DNA from: Eubacterium sp. OM08-24
GTDB taxonomy: Bacteria > Bacillota > Clostridia > Oscillospirales > Acutalibacteraceae
Direction of reading: 5' to 3'
Assembly: GCF_003438075.1 (NCBI RefSeq)
Contig: NZ_QSTA01000001.1
Span: 868,001 to 932,000 of the forward strand
DNA: 64,000 nt
Shown here: positions 26,486 to 35,631 of the stretch, piece by piece
Position numbering within the stretch: position 1 is the stretch's first letter
Layout of the letters: each line of letters starts with the position of its first letter
Notes under the pieces: generated by a model
Told to the model about the DNA's origin: nothing
Database searches by the model: none
Seen by the model: the letters and a program-made list of their open reading frames with translations, nothing else
Position numbers and translations under genes: made by a program

Positions 26486-26944
26486 TTATTTTAACGTTGG
26501 TTTAATGGCAGAATCGTTCCTGTTGAAATAAAGTTCTGAGTAGGTATTGCCACAGAAAAGTTCCAACATCTGATCCAAGTGCCATAGGTTGTTCTCGGCT
26601 TTTCTTAGTTCTTCAAGTGGCATCCAGAATACTTTGCCTTCATCAGATGACTTCAGCTTGCCATTAAATTCATTTGTCTTATATAAAAATACGATGTATC
26701 TGGAACCAATGTATTCAACCCAGTCTTTTACTCCACAAAGTTCTACATTTTTAATGCTAAGACCTGTTTCTTCCCGTACCTCACGAATAACAGAATCTAC
26801 AAATGCTTCTCCTGGTTCAACATGACCGCCTGGGAAGATTAATCCTTTTATGTTATGTACAAGCTTTTCTTCAACGAGTACATTTCCACGGCCATCATAG
26901 ATCATACACATATTCGTAAGTTCGACCGAGGTTTTACGATTCAT
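26486..26944 (-). CDS. Nudix hydrolase (MutT-like)
   Basis: A perfect Nudix box GX5EX7REVXEEXG is present (GGHVEPGE through REVREETG, about residues 38-60). The 152-residue enzyme hydrolyses a nucleoside diphosphate linked to another group; MutT-like members clean oxidised dNTPs, but the substrate cannot be read here. I start at ATG 26944, which follows GAGGTGG; a GTG three codons upstream is possible. It lies between the XRE regulator and the restriction enzyme in one operon, an unusual place for a housekeeping Nudix and a hint of a defence-related substrate. Confidence 0.85.
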   Translation of the reverse strand: MNRKTSVELTNMCMIYDGRGNVLVEEKLVHNIKGLIFPGGHVEPGEAFVDSVIREVREETGLSIKNVELCGVKDWVEYIGSRYIVFLYKTNEFNGKLKSSDEGKVFWMPLEELRKAENNLWHLDQMLELFCGNTYSELYFNRNDSAIKPTLK

Positions 26945-26954
26945 TCGTTCCACC

Positions 26955-27158
26955 TCAATCCTTTATTGTTTCCATGATGTCTTCCAATTTACAATCCATA
27001 GCCTCACAGATTTTGAGAAGAACATCAGTGGTGATGTTTGCGCCTTTGCCTAATTTGGCAATGGACGTTGCACTGATTCCGGCAGCATCCTTAAGATCAT
27101 TTTTATTCATTTCTTTGTCGATTAACATTTTCCACAATTTGTTATAAATGATTCGCAT
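26955..27158 (-). CDS. Small XRE-family regulator (controller-type)
   Basis: The 67-residue protein is a single Cro/C1 helix-turn-helix (MNKNDLKDAAGISATSIAKL, NITTDVLLKICEAMDCKLED). Its size and position beside restriction genes match controller (C) proteins that time expression of the endonuclease. Start ATG 27158 follows AAGGAGG; an ATG two codons earlier overlaps the ribosome binding site. It is 16 bases after the helicase gene. Confidence 0.85.
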   Translation of the reverse strand: MRIIYNKLWKMLIDKEMNKNDLKDAAGISATSIAKLGKGANITTDVLLKICEAMDCKLEDIMETIKD

Positions 27159-27174
27159 AATCAACCTCCTTGTT

Positions 27175-29973
27175 TTACAGTAAAAAATCGAGAGAATTAT
27201 CTTGCTGTTTATCTGTGAGATAGTTTTTTAAAATTTCTACATCTTTACTGATATCTCGTGGCTTAATTCGGGTAATAACCTTTTCTTCAACCTCTGGCGT
27301 CCAGTAGATTTTCAATTTTTTCCTGGCTCTTGTAATAGCAGTGTAGAAGATATTGTGTGTTACAAGTTCCTCAACTTCATCTGTAATAACTATCTTTACA
27401 GAGTCATATTCGAGACCTTGTGCTTTGTGTATTGATACAGCATAAGCAATTTGGAATGGTACAACAGTGAATGAGGTACTTTCATCTCCATCTTCGTCAG
27501 CACTCTTTAATTTGTGTACACAAAATCTAACTAAGGATTTTCCTTCGCTTTCCCAACATTCAAGTAGTTCGAGGTTAATACGCCGGAGATCACTTTCATC
27601 TACTACCTTAGGTATCTCAACATCAAATTGAATGCGTTCTTCATGAGTGTCTGGGTCTAAGATTTCAATTCCCTTTATGATTCCCTTCATATTATTGTGT
27701 ATGACAGGGAAAAACCTATCCGAATCAAGGAAGAGAATCGGGTCTCCAACTTTATACTGTTGAACGTCCCATTGAACTGCAGGGTTAGGATTGCTTTCCT
27801 GTAAGAATCGGTTGATGTTGTTGATTCCGTATAAGCCGTCATAATTCAGACAAAGGATAGCCTCACCTTGCTCAAGTGAAGAAAGCAGGGTTTCATCAAC
27901 TTTTAAGGAGTAGCTTTCTCTCTCGATGACTTCTTTTGCTTTATCATCCATTTGTCGAACCTTATCCCAAAGTTCAAGCAATCGCTCATCCTTAGTTCGA
28001 TGAGGCTGGGTAAGTTCAAAAACAGCACTTTCAGGCAAAAAAGATTTTAGTACCGAGAACCAATTTCCAAACTGAATTGCATCGATTTGATAAGTGTCCC
28101 CAACCAATAAAAGCATTTCAAAGTTTGCTTTTTGTAATACCTCAACCATATCTTTATTACTAACGGTACTACATTCATCGATAACTAATAATTTATATTT
28201 TGCAAAAGCAGACCCTTGGCGTTTGAAACTTTCAATTGTTGAGAAAGCTGTATTTTCTGCATCAATCTTTCGCATCAGGTTCTCTTTTGCTGGATTTGTT
28301 TGGGTTAGATATAATTTGGCATCATCATTTAAGTAGTGAGAAACATGATTTATAAGCGTAGATTTTCCTACACCTGCAGAACCGTATATTACACCTACTT
28401 TTGACTCTGAAAATATACGAGTGATGATGTCCTTTTTTTCATCACAATCAATTTCGTAATCACCGAATAGTAGCCATAATTCAACATCGTCACTGTAATT
28501 TTCTATGCCGGATTCTGATAACTCTTGTAGTTTTTCAATTACAGTGCAAGTATCGAGTTTGTAATCGTTTATAAATACTTGATTATGCTCAAGCATTAAA
28601 TCACTTTCAGGTCTGTGTCCTGAATAAAGGCTATCGTTATACTTTTCGATAAGAATTGGATAATCCGGGAAATTACCCAACTCATCAATATCAGTGAAAA
28701 GTTGACCTTTACCTTCTGTGTTATTCCTTATAAATCTTGCGAATAATTCAGGGCGTTTGTCTTTACAAGGAATACAGTCGAATACAGCTCCTAATTTTGG
28801 ATTATGTCCAACAGGAGATCTGTTAAATGGTAAAGAATCAAACTGCCTGCAACCGTTTGATAAATACAGACTAGAAAGATAACTGTTTCCGGCGTGTATC
28901 CATTCTTCATAGTATTTGCTATAGTATCCGTCTGAATATTGGCCTTTAATAATAACGTTGTTCATGTTGTAAAGCAGATATCGTAGCACGTTTTTACCAC
29001 TTCGGCCTTTTCGTATAAGCTTTCTGCATTCATCTAAAATTGGAATAAACACAGTAGATTTAAGGTTGTTTTTCCATTCGAGAGTAATTCTATAATAGGC
29101 GTTATCCGGGAAGTCCATCAGAGCAGTCAAGGTGTACCTTGTTCTAGTAAGGAACTCACAGATTAAGCGTTGCTCTGGATACGGTACTCTTTTTTTCTCG
29201 CCTTTTATCAGTTTGATAAAATTTTGAAATTCACAGTCACGAATGGATACCTCCCAGCCGTTAATAATAATGATAGGCATTGTTTTTCCTAATATTTCGA
29301 TAGTCTCATGTACGAGATGAAACTTTGATGCGTAATTGCTTTTGATTGATAGTTTAGTAAAAGCAATTACCCTATTAGATTTGGACTTGTTTTTTCTATC
29401 ATCTATTGGTGTAAATGTGATTTCATAATATATGTGTCTGTTAACAAACAGTGGCTTAATTTTCTGAATATAGTATTTGTCATTTTTTTCAGCTTTGAAT
29501 TCCACTGGATATTGTTCTATTTTTTCAGAAATCTTTTTATAGTATTCCTGTAAGGTATCATCTAAATGAAGAGGAAACTTATCTAAATTATGCAGTACCT
29601 CAATACCAAAGTAGTGCCAGACAAGATTTTTCGCTTCTAGCAGGTACTGGTAATACTTAAGCATTAATCGTTCAGAGCCGTCTTCATCCAATGTATATTG
29701 TGTGGTGACTACTTCCAGGTAATTATGGAATTTATATAAAGTGTACAGTTCACTGTTTATCTGTGCAAACTCTATGGCCTTTGCTATGTTTTCGGCAGTG
29801 ATAGGTATTTCTCTGCCGTTGGCATAAAACTTGAGCATGACATGATTTACGAACTTTGTCAGCTGCTCTAAAATATCTTGAGAAATAGCACCACGAGAAT
29901 TGTTTTCTATTTCATCTAAATGCCTACATATGACGTTGTCTATTTTACGGATGGATTCATCAATTGATGGCAT
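27175..29973 (-). CDS. SF1 (RecD/UvrD-like) helicase with large uncharacterised N-terminal region
   Basis: The 932-residue protein has an SF1 helicase in its last 400 residues: motif I IYGSAGVGKST (about 530-540), motif II LLVIDECS, motif III LLVGDTYQID, and the UvrD_C_2 block SIHKAQGLEYDSV with motif VI YTAITRARKK. RecD-type helicases move on DNA ends. The first 530 residues contain no domain I recognise; charged and aromatic blocks (NGREIPITAENI, RYTLTALMDFPDNAYYRITL) suggest a folded module. It is co-directional with the 315-residue gene upstream (about 19 bases) and the XRE gene downstream. Together with the SinI system it may form an extended defence unit. Start ATG 29973 has AAGGAGG at six bases. 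Confidence 0.8.
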   Translation of the reverse strand: MPSIDESIRKIDNVICRHLDEIENNSRGAISQDILEQLTKFVNHVMLKFYANGREIPITAENIAKAIEFAQINSELYTLYKFHNYLEVVTTQYTLDEDGSERLMLKYYQYLLEAKNLVWHYFGIEVLHNLDKFPLHLDDTLQEYYKKISEKIEQYPVEFKAEKNDKYYIQKIKPLFVNRHIYYEITFTPIDDRKNKSKSNRVIAFTKLSIKSNYASKFHLVHETIEILGKTMPIIIINGWEVSIRDCEFQNFIKLIKGEKKRVPYPEQRLICEFLTRTRYTLTALMDFPDNAYYRITLEWKNNLKSTVFIPILDECRKLIRKGRSGKNVLRYLLYNMNNVIIKGQYSDGYYSKYYEEWIHAGNSYLSSLYLSNGCRQFDSLPFNRSPVGHNPKLGAVFDCIPCKDKRPELFARFIRNNTEGKGQLFTDIDELGNFPDYPILIEKYNDSLYSGHRPESDLMLEHNQVFINDYKLDTCTVIEKLQELSESGIENYSDDVELWLLFGDYEIDCDEKKDIITRIFSESKVGVIYGSAGVGKSTLINHVSHYLNDDAKLYLTQTNPAKENLMRKIDAENTAFSTIESFKRQGSAFAKYKLLVIDECSTVSNKDMVEVLQKANFEMLLLVGDTYQIDAIQFGNWFSVLKSFLPESAVFELTQPHRTKDERLLELWDKVRQMDDKAKEVIERESYSLKVDETLLSSLEQGEAILCLNYDGLYGINNINRFLQESNPNPAVQWDVQQYKVGDPILFLDSDRFFPVIHNNMKGIIKGIEILDPDTHEERIQFDVEIPKVVDESDLRRINLELLECWESEGKSLVRFCVHKLKSADEDGDESTSFTVVPFQIAYAVSIHKAQGLEYDSVKIVITDEVEELVTHNIFYTAITRARKKLKIYWTPEVEEKVITRIKPRDISKDVEILKNYLTDKQQDNSLDFLL

Positions 29974-29991
29974 CAACATCCTCCTTTCCGA

Positions 29992-30939
29992 TTAATAATT
30001 TTCTCCATCGTCCCAGTCATCGATAAACGCATCATACGGAAATGTTCCGGCAAACTGGTCGGGATGAAGCTTTACATACAAATTGCGTATTTTGGTTCTG
30101 GAACTTCCTAAAAAAGGAGTTGTAGAGCCACTGACTAAAAAGCTGTTGCTTATATTGTTTAATTCGCCAAGCAAACCAAAAACATATGATTTTAAAGATG
30201 GATCAGCAAATGTATCTGCTTTTGACATCCATTTGGTTTCATACAAGTCTTTTATTTTACATGGCAGAGTCATGTCGATTAATGATGCAGCATAGTTTTC
30301 TCCGATGAGAATAACCATGATTTCATCATAATCTGCTGTGAATTCTTCAAGCAGTAAATTGTCTTCAGAAGAATAGAGGGATTCATTTGGCTGTTCTTCT
30401 GGAAGTCGAACACTTGTTGTTCCGGCATTACTGTTTCTATCTAATCCATTTACCAGGTTGCTTACTGCGTTACCCCACGCATCGGCTATCGCCTGCCCAG
30501 ATGCCAGTATCTTTTCTTCGAGAATATCGTGTGGGGTTTTATCAGCACTCTTCTGAGTGCTTTTTTCTTTGCCTGCAGCTTCTCTCAAGATTTCAAAAAA
30601 CAAGTCTGTAATCTTGAATGAAGCATTTACAGAGTTAATATCAGGAATATCATTCTTAAATTCGTCAGCAAGCAGTTGTGCAGTTGTTTCTCCGAAACCT
30701 TCAAGATATGAAGGAAATTCATCGCTCTCATTTAAGTTTGCCAATATAAGAGCAGCAACCTTTGAAATACTTGTATTGCCGTTGAAGTATGATTTGAAAG
30801 TTTCAAGGCTAGTGTCTGCTAATAATTCGGGTCCACTTTCATTCATCATGGTTTCAAAAATGGTCTTCGTAAATAATTTGGTATTGCTTTTTCCGCCAAT
30901 TACATTCTTTAGTTTCTTTGCAAAAACCTTAAATTCCAT
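29992..30939 (-). CDS. Unknown protein, first gene of the SinI/helicase operon
   Basis: The 315-residue acidic, soluble protein has no signal peptide or membrane helix. I see FKVFAKKLKNVIGG at the start, FKSYFNGNTSISKVAALILA, SFKITDLFFEILREAA in the middle, and NLYVKLHPDQFAGTFPYDAF at the end. I do not recognise a family. Its position directly before the helicase suggests that the two proteins form a complex. The residues around 155-190 are low-complexity linker, so it is probably two domains. Confidence 0.65.
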   Translation of the reverse strand: MEFKVFAKKLKNVIGGKSNTKLFTKTIFETMMNESGPELLADTSLETFKSYFNGNTSISKVAALILANLNESDEFPSYLEGFGETTAQLLADEFKNDIPDINSVNASFKITDLFFEILREAAGKEKSTQKSADKTPHDILEEKILASGQAIADAWGNAVSNLVNGLDRNSNAGTTSVRLPEEQPNESLYSSEDNLLLEEFTADYDEIMVILIGENYAASLIDMTLPCKIKDLYETKWMSKADTFADPSLKSYVFGLLGELNNISNSFLVSGSTTPFLGSSRTKIRNLYVKLHPDQFAGTFPYDAFIDDWDDGENY

Positions 30940-31221
30940 AGTTCCACCACCGTTATCGTCTATTAATACCCAAGTCTACCCACGGCTACCGAGTTCTACC
31001 TACCTACTTATATATACTGGGTAGTGTAGAAAGCAAACAGCAAGTGCTTACTACTTGTGAGTAAGTACTGGGAAATTGGTCTAAAAATTATTATATCAGA
31101 AAAATAGACTAAAATCTACACTTTCACAAATTGTTAATATGCGTTCACAGAGAAAATTCATATTTTCAATTAGAATTGCTTTCTCTATGACTTTTAGTTG
31201 AGTTCATTTAGTGGATTCAAC

Positions 31222-31238
31222 TAAGTGCCAGAGGCACT
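31222..31238 (+). terminator. Short hairpin in the 30.94-31.45 kb intergenic region
   Basis: AAGTGCC/GGCACTT with a three-base loop, followed by AAAAATAAT, not a T-run, so terminator function is uncertain. Nearby 31198-31221 forms AGTTGA/TCAACT. Confidence 0.35.
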
Positions 31239-31327
31239 TAAAAATAATATCACAAGGCCTGATTAGCTATAAGGGCATTGGGATACAGATATCGGCATCA
31301 ATCACAGGACAACCTGTGAAAGGTGCG

Positions 31328-31400
31328 ATAGAAGTACCCTTATTTCCTTATGCTCTTTTTCAGGCATTTCATGGGTCGGTACTTCTATAAGCACCGACCC
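31328..31400 (+). promoter_or_regulatory. Leader with two mutually exclusive hairpins before the sigma-like gene
   Basis: ATAGAAGTACC (31328-31338) is perfectly complementary to GGTACTTCTAT (31378-31388). A second stem pairs GGGTCGGT (31373-31380) with ACCGACCC (31393-31400). Both need 31378-31380, so only one can form at a time. This is the geometry of an attenuator or RNA switch. It ends about 50 bases before the start codon at 31453. Confidence 0.5.
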
Positions 31401-31452
31401 TATTCGTTTCCTATGCCCTTCTGCAAGAACCAGGCAGAAAGGCAGGAACTTT

Positions 31453-31968
31453 ATGAAAATCAAGATTCGTTACGAGAACGAGTATCAGACACTTGAGGTT
31501 GAAACAAAGGAGATTGAAAAGTGGTTAAATATCTCCATTTCAGAAGAAGAAAGTCAGGAGGATTACGAAAAGAGAGTCCAGGATGTAATCGAAGAGAGAT
31601 TCAACAGACCAGATTACAACAGTTGGCACAAGCATGACCGTCATACTGGCAACGCTTATATGAAAAGCAAGGACGGAACAGTTGAGGTCAACACAGAAGA
31701 AGCAATCATGTTCAGAGTAGCTGATAAGTCAGACTTCAACAGTTCTATTGATGGAGTACATAACCAGCTTGAATACGAAGCATGCTGTGAAACATTGAGA
31801 AGTCTTCTTAACCCTGCAGTAGCAGATATGGTTATTGCCATTGCACTTGACGGATACACCGTTGGCGAGTATGCAGCCTCAATCGATGAGGATGCCAACA
31901 ATGTCAGTCATCGTTATAGACGTGCAATCAACAAATTAAAAAAAGTTTTTTCAAAAACGTCCTTTTAA
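31453..31968 (+). CDS. Sigma-70-like HTH regulator
   Basis: The 171-residue protein ends in a sigma region 4-type helix-turn-helix (VADMVIAIALDGYTVGEYAA, SHRYRRAINKLKKVF). The N-terminal part (YQTLEVETKEIEKWLNISIS) resembles small element-encoded sigma-like regulators of conjugative elements and prophages. It would direct transcription of the element's own genes. It follows a structured leader and its last codons form the left copy of a flanking repeat. Confidence 0.75.
   Translation: MKIKIRYENEYQTLEVETKEIEKWLNISISEEESQEDYEKRVQDVIEERFNRPDYNSWHKHDRHTGNAYMKSKDGTVEVNTEEAIMFRVADKSDFNSSIDGVHNQLEYEACCETLRSLLNPAVADMVIAIALDGYTVGEYAASIDEDANNVSHRYRRAINKLKKVFSKTSF
31946..31968 (+). repeat. Left flanking repeat of the prophage (candidate attL)
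   Basis: A 23-base stretch (TTTTTTCAAAAACGTCCTTT plus TAA) forms the end of the sigma-like gene (SKTSF). 63799-63821 differs by one inserted G and one T fewer, and reads QKASF plus stop. Confidence 0.55.
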
Positions 31969-32040
31969 CCCTTCTTCCAAGGCTACCAGGTAGGAGGGTG
32001 ACACCTTCAAGGAAATTCTATTTTGAAGGAGGTAATTCGC
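31969..32040 (+). promoter_or_regulatory. Structured leader of the antirepressor gene, ribosome-site hairpin
   Basis: CCTTCAA (32004-32010) is complementary to TTGAAGG (32023-32029), which contains the start of the AAGGAGG ribosome binding site, so the hairpin would hide it. The first part (CCAAGGCTACCAGGTAGGAG) resembles the leader at the right prophage end. Confidence 0.45.
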
Positions 32041-32808
32041 ATGGAATTACAAGTATTTAACAGCACAGAGTTTGGCTCTGTAAGAACAGCAACTGTAAAC
32101 GGTGAGGTTATGTTTGTCGGCAAGGATGTAGCAGACATTCTCGGGTACCAGAACGGTAGTCGAGATATTAACCGTCATGTAGATGAAGAGGACAGACACA
32201 AGGTCATGATCTTTGATGGTAACCAGGATAAGGAAACCATCATTATCAATGAGTCAGGTCTTTACAGTCTTATCCTTTCTAGCAAGATGCCTAATGCGAA
32301 GGAGTTCAAACATTGGGTAACGGCAGAGGTTCTTCCGACTATCCGTAAGCATGGAATGTATGCCATCGATGAGATTTTGGAAAATCCTGATCTTGCGATT
32401 GCAGCACTTACACAGCTTAAGGAAGAGCGTGAGAGAAGAAAACAGCTTGAATGCCAGACACTAATTCAGCGTCAGCAGATTGCAGAGATGCAACCAAAGG
32501 CAAGCTACTATGACCTTATTTTACAGAACAAGAACACAGTTCCTATTACACAGATTGCAAAGGACTACGGTATGAGCGGTCGCAAGTTCAATGAACTTCT
32601 TCATGAACTGGGGGTTCAGTACAAGTTCAGAAAGACATGGCTTTTATATCAGCAGTATGCAGAATGCGGATACACACAATCACGTACCTATGCAATCGAT
32701 GAGAATAGAAGTGTGATGCATACCTATTGGACACAGAAGGGCAGACTTTTCCTTTATGATCTTTTAAAGAAAGATGGAATATTGCCAATTATGGAACAGG
32801 AGGATTAA
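32041..32808 (+). CDS. Phage antirepressor (Bro-N plus KilAC/ANT)
   Basis: Residues 1-105 form a Bro-N domain (VFNSTEFGSVRTATVNGE, FVGKDVADILGYQN, MPNAKEFKHWVTAEVLPTIR). After a charged helix a C-terminal ANT/KilAC domain follows (TVPITQIAKDYGMSGRKFNE, HTYWTQKGRLFLYDLL). Antirepressors inactivate the phage repressor to start lytic growth. The ATG at 32041 has GAAGGAGG, which is partly paired in the leader hairpin. An upstream in-frame codon at 32023 is less likely. Confidence 0.88.
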   Translation: MELQVFNSTEFGSVRTATVNGEVMFVGKDVADILGYQNGSRDINRHVDEEDRHKVMIFDGNQDKETIIINESGLYSLILSSKMPNAKEFKHWVTAEVLPTIRKHGMYAIDEILENPDLAIAALTQLKEERERRKQLECQTLIQRQQIAEMQPKASYYDLILQNKNTVPITQIAKDYGMSGRKFNELLHELGVQYKFRKTWLLYQQYAECGYTQSRTYAIDENRSVMHTYWTQKGRLFLYDLLKKDGILPIMEQED

Positions 32809-32813
32809 ATGAT

Positions 32814-33254
32814 ATGGGCATTGATAAGTTTAATCATGAGGGTTATTCCGACCCGACTACATATGAGGCTCTTACCAATATCCATCGTGAAGAAGTGGCA
32901 GCTGATAAAAAGGCTGCCTATCTTCCGTTGGTATATGTTTGCAGTCCGTATGCAGGTGATATCGAGAACAATATAAAAAATGCAAAAGCATACAGCAGAT
33001 ATGCCGTTAAGGAGAATGCTATCCCAGTAACACCTCATCTTCTCTATCCACAGTTCATGGATGACGGCAATGATGCAGAACGAGAAATGGCTATGCACTT
33101 CAATTATGTACTTCTTGGAAAATGTACCGAACTCTGGGTATTCGGCGGAGTGGTTAGCCGTGGTATGGCTCGTGAGATTGGTGTTGCCAAGAAAAGAAGA
33201 ATGAAAATCAGATGGTTTGACCATGCGATGAAGGAGGTAAATGAATATGCTTAA
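32814..33254 (+). CDS. DUF7768/DUF4406-like protein (deoxyribosyltransferase-type fold)
   Basis: The 146-residue protein has VYVCSPYAGDIENNIKNAKA, PVTPHLLYPQFMDD, and LWVFGGVVSRGMAREIGVAK, which match the nucleoside 2-deoxyribosyltransferase-like DUF4406/DUF7768 proteins common in phage replication modules. The role is probably nucleotide metabolism. It starts five bases after the antirepressor and overlaps the primase by 14 bases. Confidence 0.75.
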   Translation: MGIDKFNHEGYSDPTTYEALTNIHREEVAADKKAAYLPLVYVCSPYAGDIENNIKNAKAYSRYAVKENAIPVTPHLLYPQFMDDGNDAEREMAMHFNYVLLGKCTELWVFGGVVSRGMAREIGVAKKRRMKIRWFDHAMKEVNEYA

Positions 33255-35502
33255 TTTCACTATATACACAGCAGATTGTGTCGGTAATAACGGGAACTGT
33301 TTGTATCCCAACAAGATGATTGTTACCGACAAGGAATCCTTTATCACATCAACCAAAATGGATCATGTAACTGCAAAGTATAAAGGAAATTATCGCAGTA
33401 AGGATAATTTCGAGTTTTCCGACTGTATTCCGCTTGACTGTGATAATGACCATTCAGACAACCCGAATGAATGGGTAACTCCTCTTGATATAGCACTTGA
33501 AATACCGGGTGTTGCTTTTGCTGTATCGTATAGCAGACACCACAACCTTCCAAAGGGAAATAAGTCTGCTAGACCAAGATTTCATATCTTCTTCCCTATT
33601 GAGATTGTATCGGATGAGCAGAAGTATGCAGATATGAAACGCAGGATTGCCGATACTTTTCCTTATTACGATACCAACGCACTTGATTCGGCTCGTTTCC
33701 TTTATGGAAATGACTCTGATGAAGTGGAGTTCTATGAAGGGAATAAAACCATTCTTGATTATCTGGAAGAGGATGACTTTGCTGACTTCGATGCAAGTCT
33801 TGAGCAAGTACCAGAAGGTCAGCGTAACAGTACCATGAGCCACATTGCCGGAAAGATTATCAAGAGATATGGAAATACAGAAGAAACTTATCAGATTTTC
33901 CTTAAGAAGGCAGAACTCTGTAATCCACCACTCCCTGAAAGCGAACTTAAGGTGATATGGCGAAGTGCATCAAGGTTCGGTAACAAGGTGTCAAACCAAG
34001 AAGGATACATTCCACCCGAGGAATACAACTCTGACTGCAAACTAAAACCTGAAGATTTCTCAGATGTAGGACAAGCTACTGTTCTTGCACGGGAGTATAA
34101 AAATATTCTCTCCTATTCCCCATCTACCGACTATATGGTCTACAACGGAAGTTTTTGGGAGGAATCAAAACCAAAGGCTCAAGGCGTTTCTCAAGATTTG
34201 ACCGAAAGACAGCTTGCTGAGTCTGAAACCGAAATAAAAAAAGCCATGGATAAGCTCGTCAAAAATGGTGGTATGGAGATAATTGTATCTGTTGGTGCAA
34301 AGAAAGCTTTGCAGATGTTTAACAAGGAGCAGACACACACATATGAGATGTATGAAAATGCCCTGAATTACAAGAAATATGCTGTCAAACGCAGAGATAC
34401 AAAGTGTATTTCCGCAACGCTCAAGGAGGCTCGACCTATGCTTGAAGTTGAACAAAGATATCTGGATGCAGACGAATTTTTGCTGAATACACCAAGTTGT
34501 ACATATGACCTCAGACACGGACTTGACCTTTCAATCGCACACAAGCCCGAACATCTCATTACAAAACAGACAGCCGTTGATCCATCAGATGAAGGTATGG
34601 ATATATGGAAATCTGCACTCAATACTTTCTTCTTGGGTGACGATGCCCTTATTGACTATGTTCAGAGAATGGTTGGTCTTTCTGCAATCGGCAAGGTATA
34701 TGTTGAGGCTCTCATCATCGCATATGGTGAAGGGAAAAACGGTAAAAGTACATTTTGGAATGTCATAGCAAGGGGTCTGGGTACATATTCAGGCAACATC
34801 TCTGCGGATATGCTTACAGTCGGGTGCAGAAGAAATGTTAAACCTGAGCTTGCAGAGGCAAAAGGCAAACGAATGTTAATTGCATCTGAACTTGAGGAAG
34901 GTATGAGGCTTAACACGGCAAATGTTAAACAGCTCTGCTCCACCGATGAAATCTATGCAGAAAAGAAATACAAAGACCCTTTCTCATATACTCCTACTCA
35001 TACTCTTGTGCTGTATACCAACCACCTGCCGAAAGTCGGTGCTATCGACAAAGGTACATGGAGAAGACTTATTGTAATTCCGTTTGATGCAACAATTGAG
35101 GGTAATGCTGATATTAAGAACTATGCGGACTATCTTTTTGAGCATGCCGGCGGTGCAATTCTCAGTTGGGTTATTGAGGGATCAAAAAAGGTGATTAAAG
35201 ATAATTACAAAATCACTCCTCCGCAAAAGGTCTGTGATGCAATTGAGCATTACAGGGACAGCAACGATTGGCTCTCATATTTTTTGAGCGAACGCTGTGA
35301 AATTGACTCATCATACATTGCAAAGTCGGGAGAGGTATATAACGAATACAGAATTTTCTGCACTCAAATGGGCGAATTTATCCGCAGTACAACGGATTTC
35401 TATACTGCTCTTGAAACCGTGGGTTTTGAAAAATTTCGTGATAGGAATGGCAGATACATCAAAGGCTTAAAACTCAAGACAGACTTTATGGAAGAGGACT
35501 AA
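33241..35502 (+). CDS. Phage D5/P4-type primase-helicase
   Basis: The 753-residue protein has an N-terminal primase-like part (LDCDNDHSDNPNEW, DTNALDSARFLYG), a D5_N region and a C-terminal SF3 helicase: Walker A GEGKNGKST at about residue 497, MLIASELEEG, LVLYTNHLPKVGAIDKGTWRR. It would prime and unwind DNA at the phage origin. GGAGGT precedes the ATG. The length and domain order are normal for the family, and no break is visible. Confidence 0.9.
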   Translation: MNMLNFTIYTADCVGNNGNCLYPNKMIVTDKESFITSTKMDHVTAKYKGNYRSKDNFEFSDCIPLDCDNDHSDNPNEWVTPLDIALEIPGVAFAVSYSRHHNLPKGNKSARPRFHIFFPIEIVSDEQKYADMKRRIADTFPYYDTNALDSARFLYGNDSDEVEFYEGNKTILDYLEEDDFADFDASLEQVPEGQRNSTMSHIAGKIIKRYGNTEETYQIFLKKAELCNPPLPESELKVIWRSASRFGNKVSNQEGYIPPEEYNSDCKLKPEDFSDVGQATVLAREYKNILSYSPSTDYMVYNGSFWEESKPKAQGVSQDLTERQLAESETEIKKAMDKLVKNGGMEIIVSVGAKKALQMFNKEQTHTYEMYENALNYKKYAVKRRDTKCISATLKEARPMLEVEQRYLDADEFLLNTPSCTYDLRHGLDLSIAHKPEHLITKQTAVDPSDEGMDIWKSALNTFFLGDDALIDYVQRMVGLSAIGKVYVEALIIAYGEGKNGKSTFWNVIARGLGTYSGNISADMLTVGCRRNVKPELAEAKGKRMLIASELEEGMRLNTANVKQLCSTDEIYAEKKYKDPFSYTPTHTLVLYTNHLPKVGAIDKGTWRRLIVIPFDATIEGNADIKNYADYLFEHAGGAILSWVIEGSKKVIKDNYKITPPQKVCDAIEHYRDSNDWLSYFLSERCEIDSSYIAKSGEVYNEYRIFCTQMGEFIRSTTDFYTALETVGFEKFRDRNGRYIKGLKLKTDFMEED

Positions 35503-35510
35503 TGACAGTA

Positions 35511-35613
35511 GGTGTGACAGTTTATGACGGCTATTTACTATCCTTTTCTTATAGAATAAAAAAATAAGCTATATATAAAAGTATAGGGAATGACAGTCGT
35601 ACTCTGTCACACC
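35511..35613 (+). repeat. Inverted repeat between primase and VRR-NUC genes
   Basis: GGTGTGACAG (35511-35520) and CTGTCACACC (35604-35613) are perfect inverses, with further TGACAGT copies at 35503 and 35591. The 83 bases between them are AT-rich. It could be a protein-binding array or part of an origin; no function is shown. Confidence 0.5.
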
Positions 35614-35631
35614 TTGAATTGAGGTGTAAAA

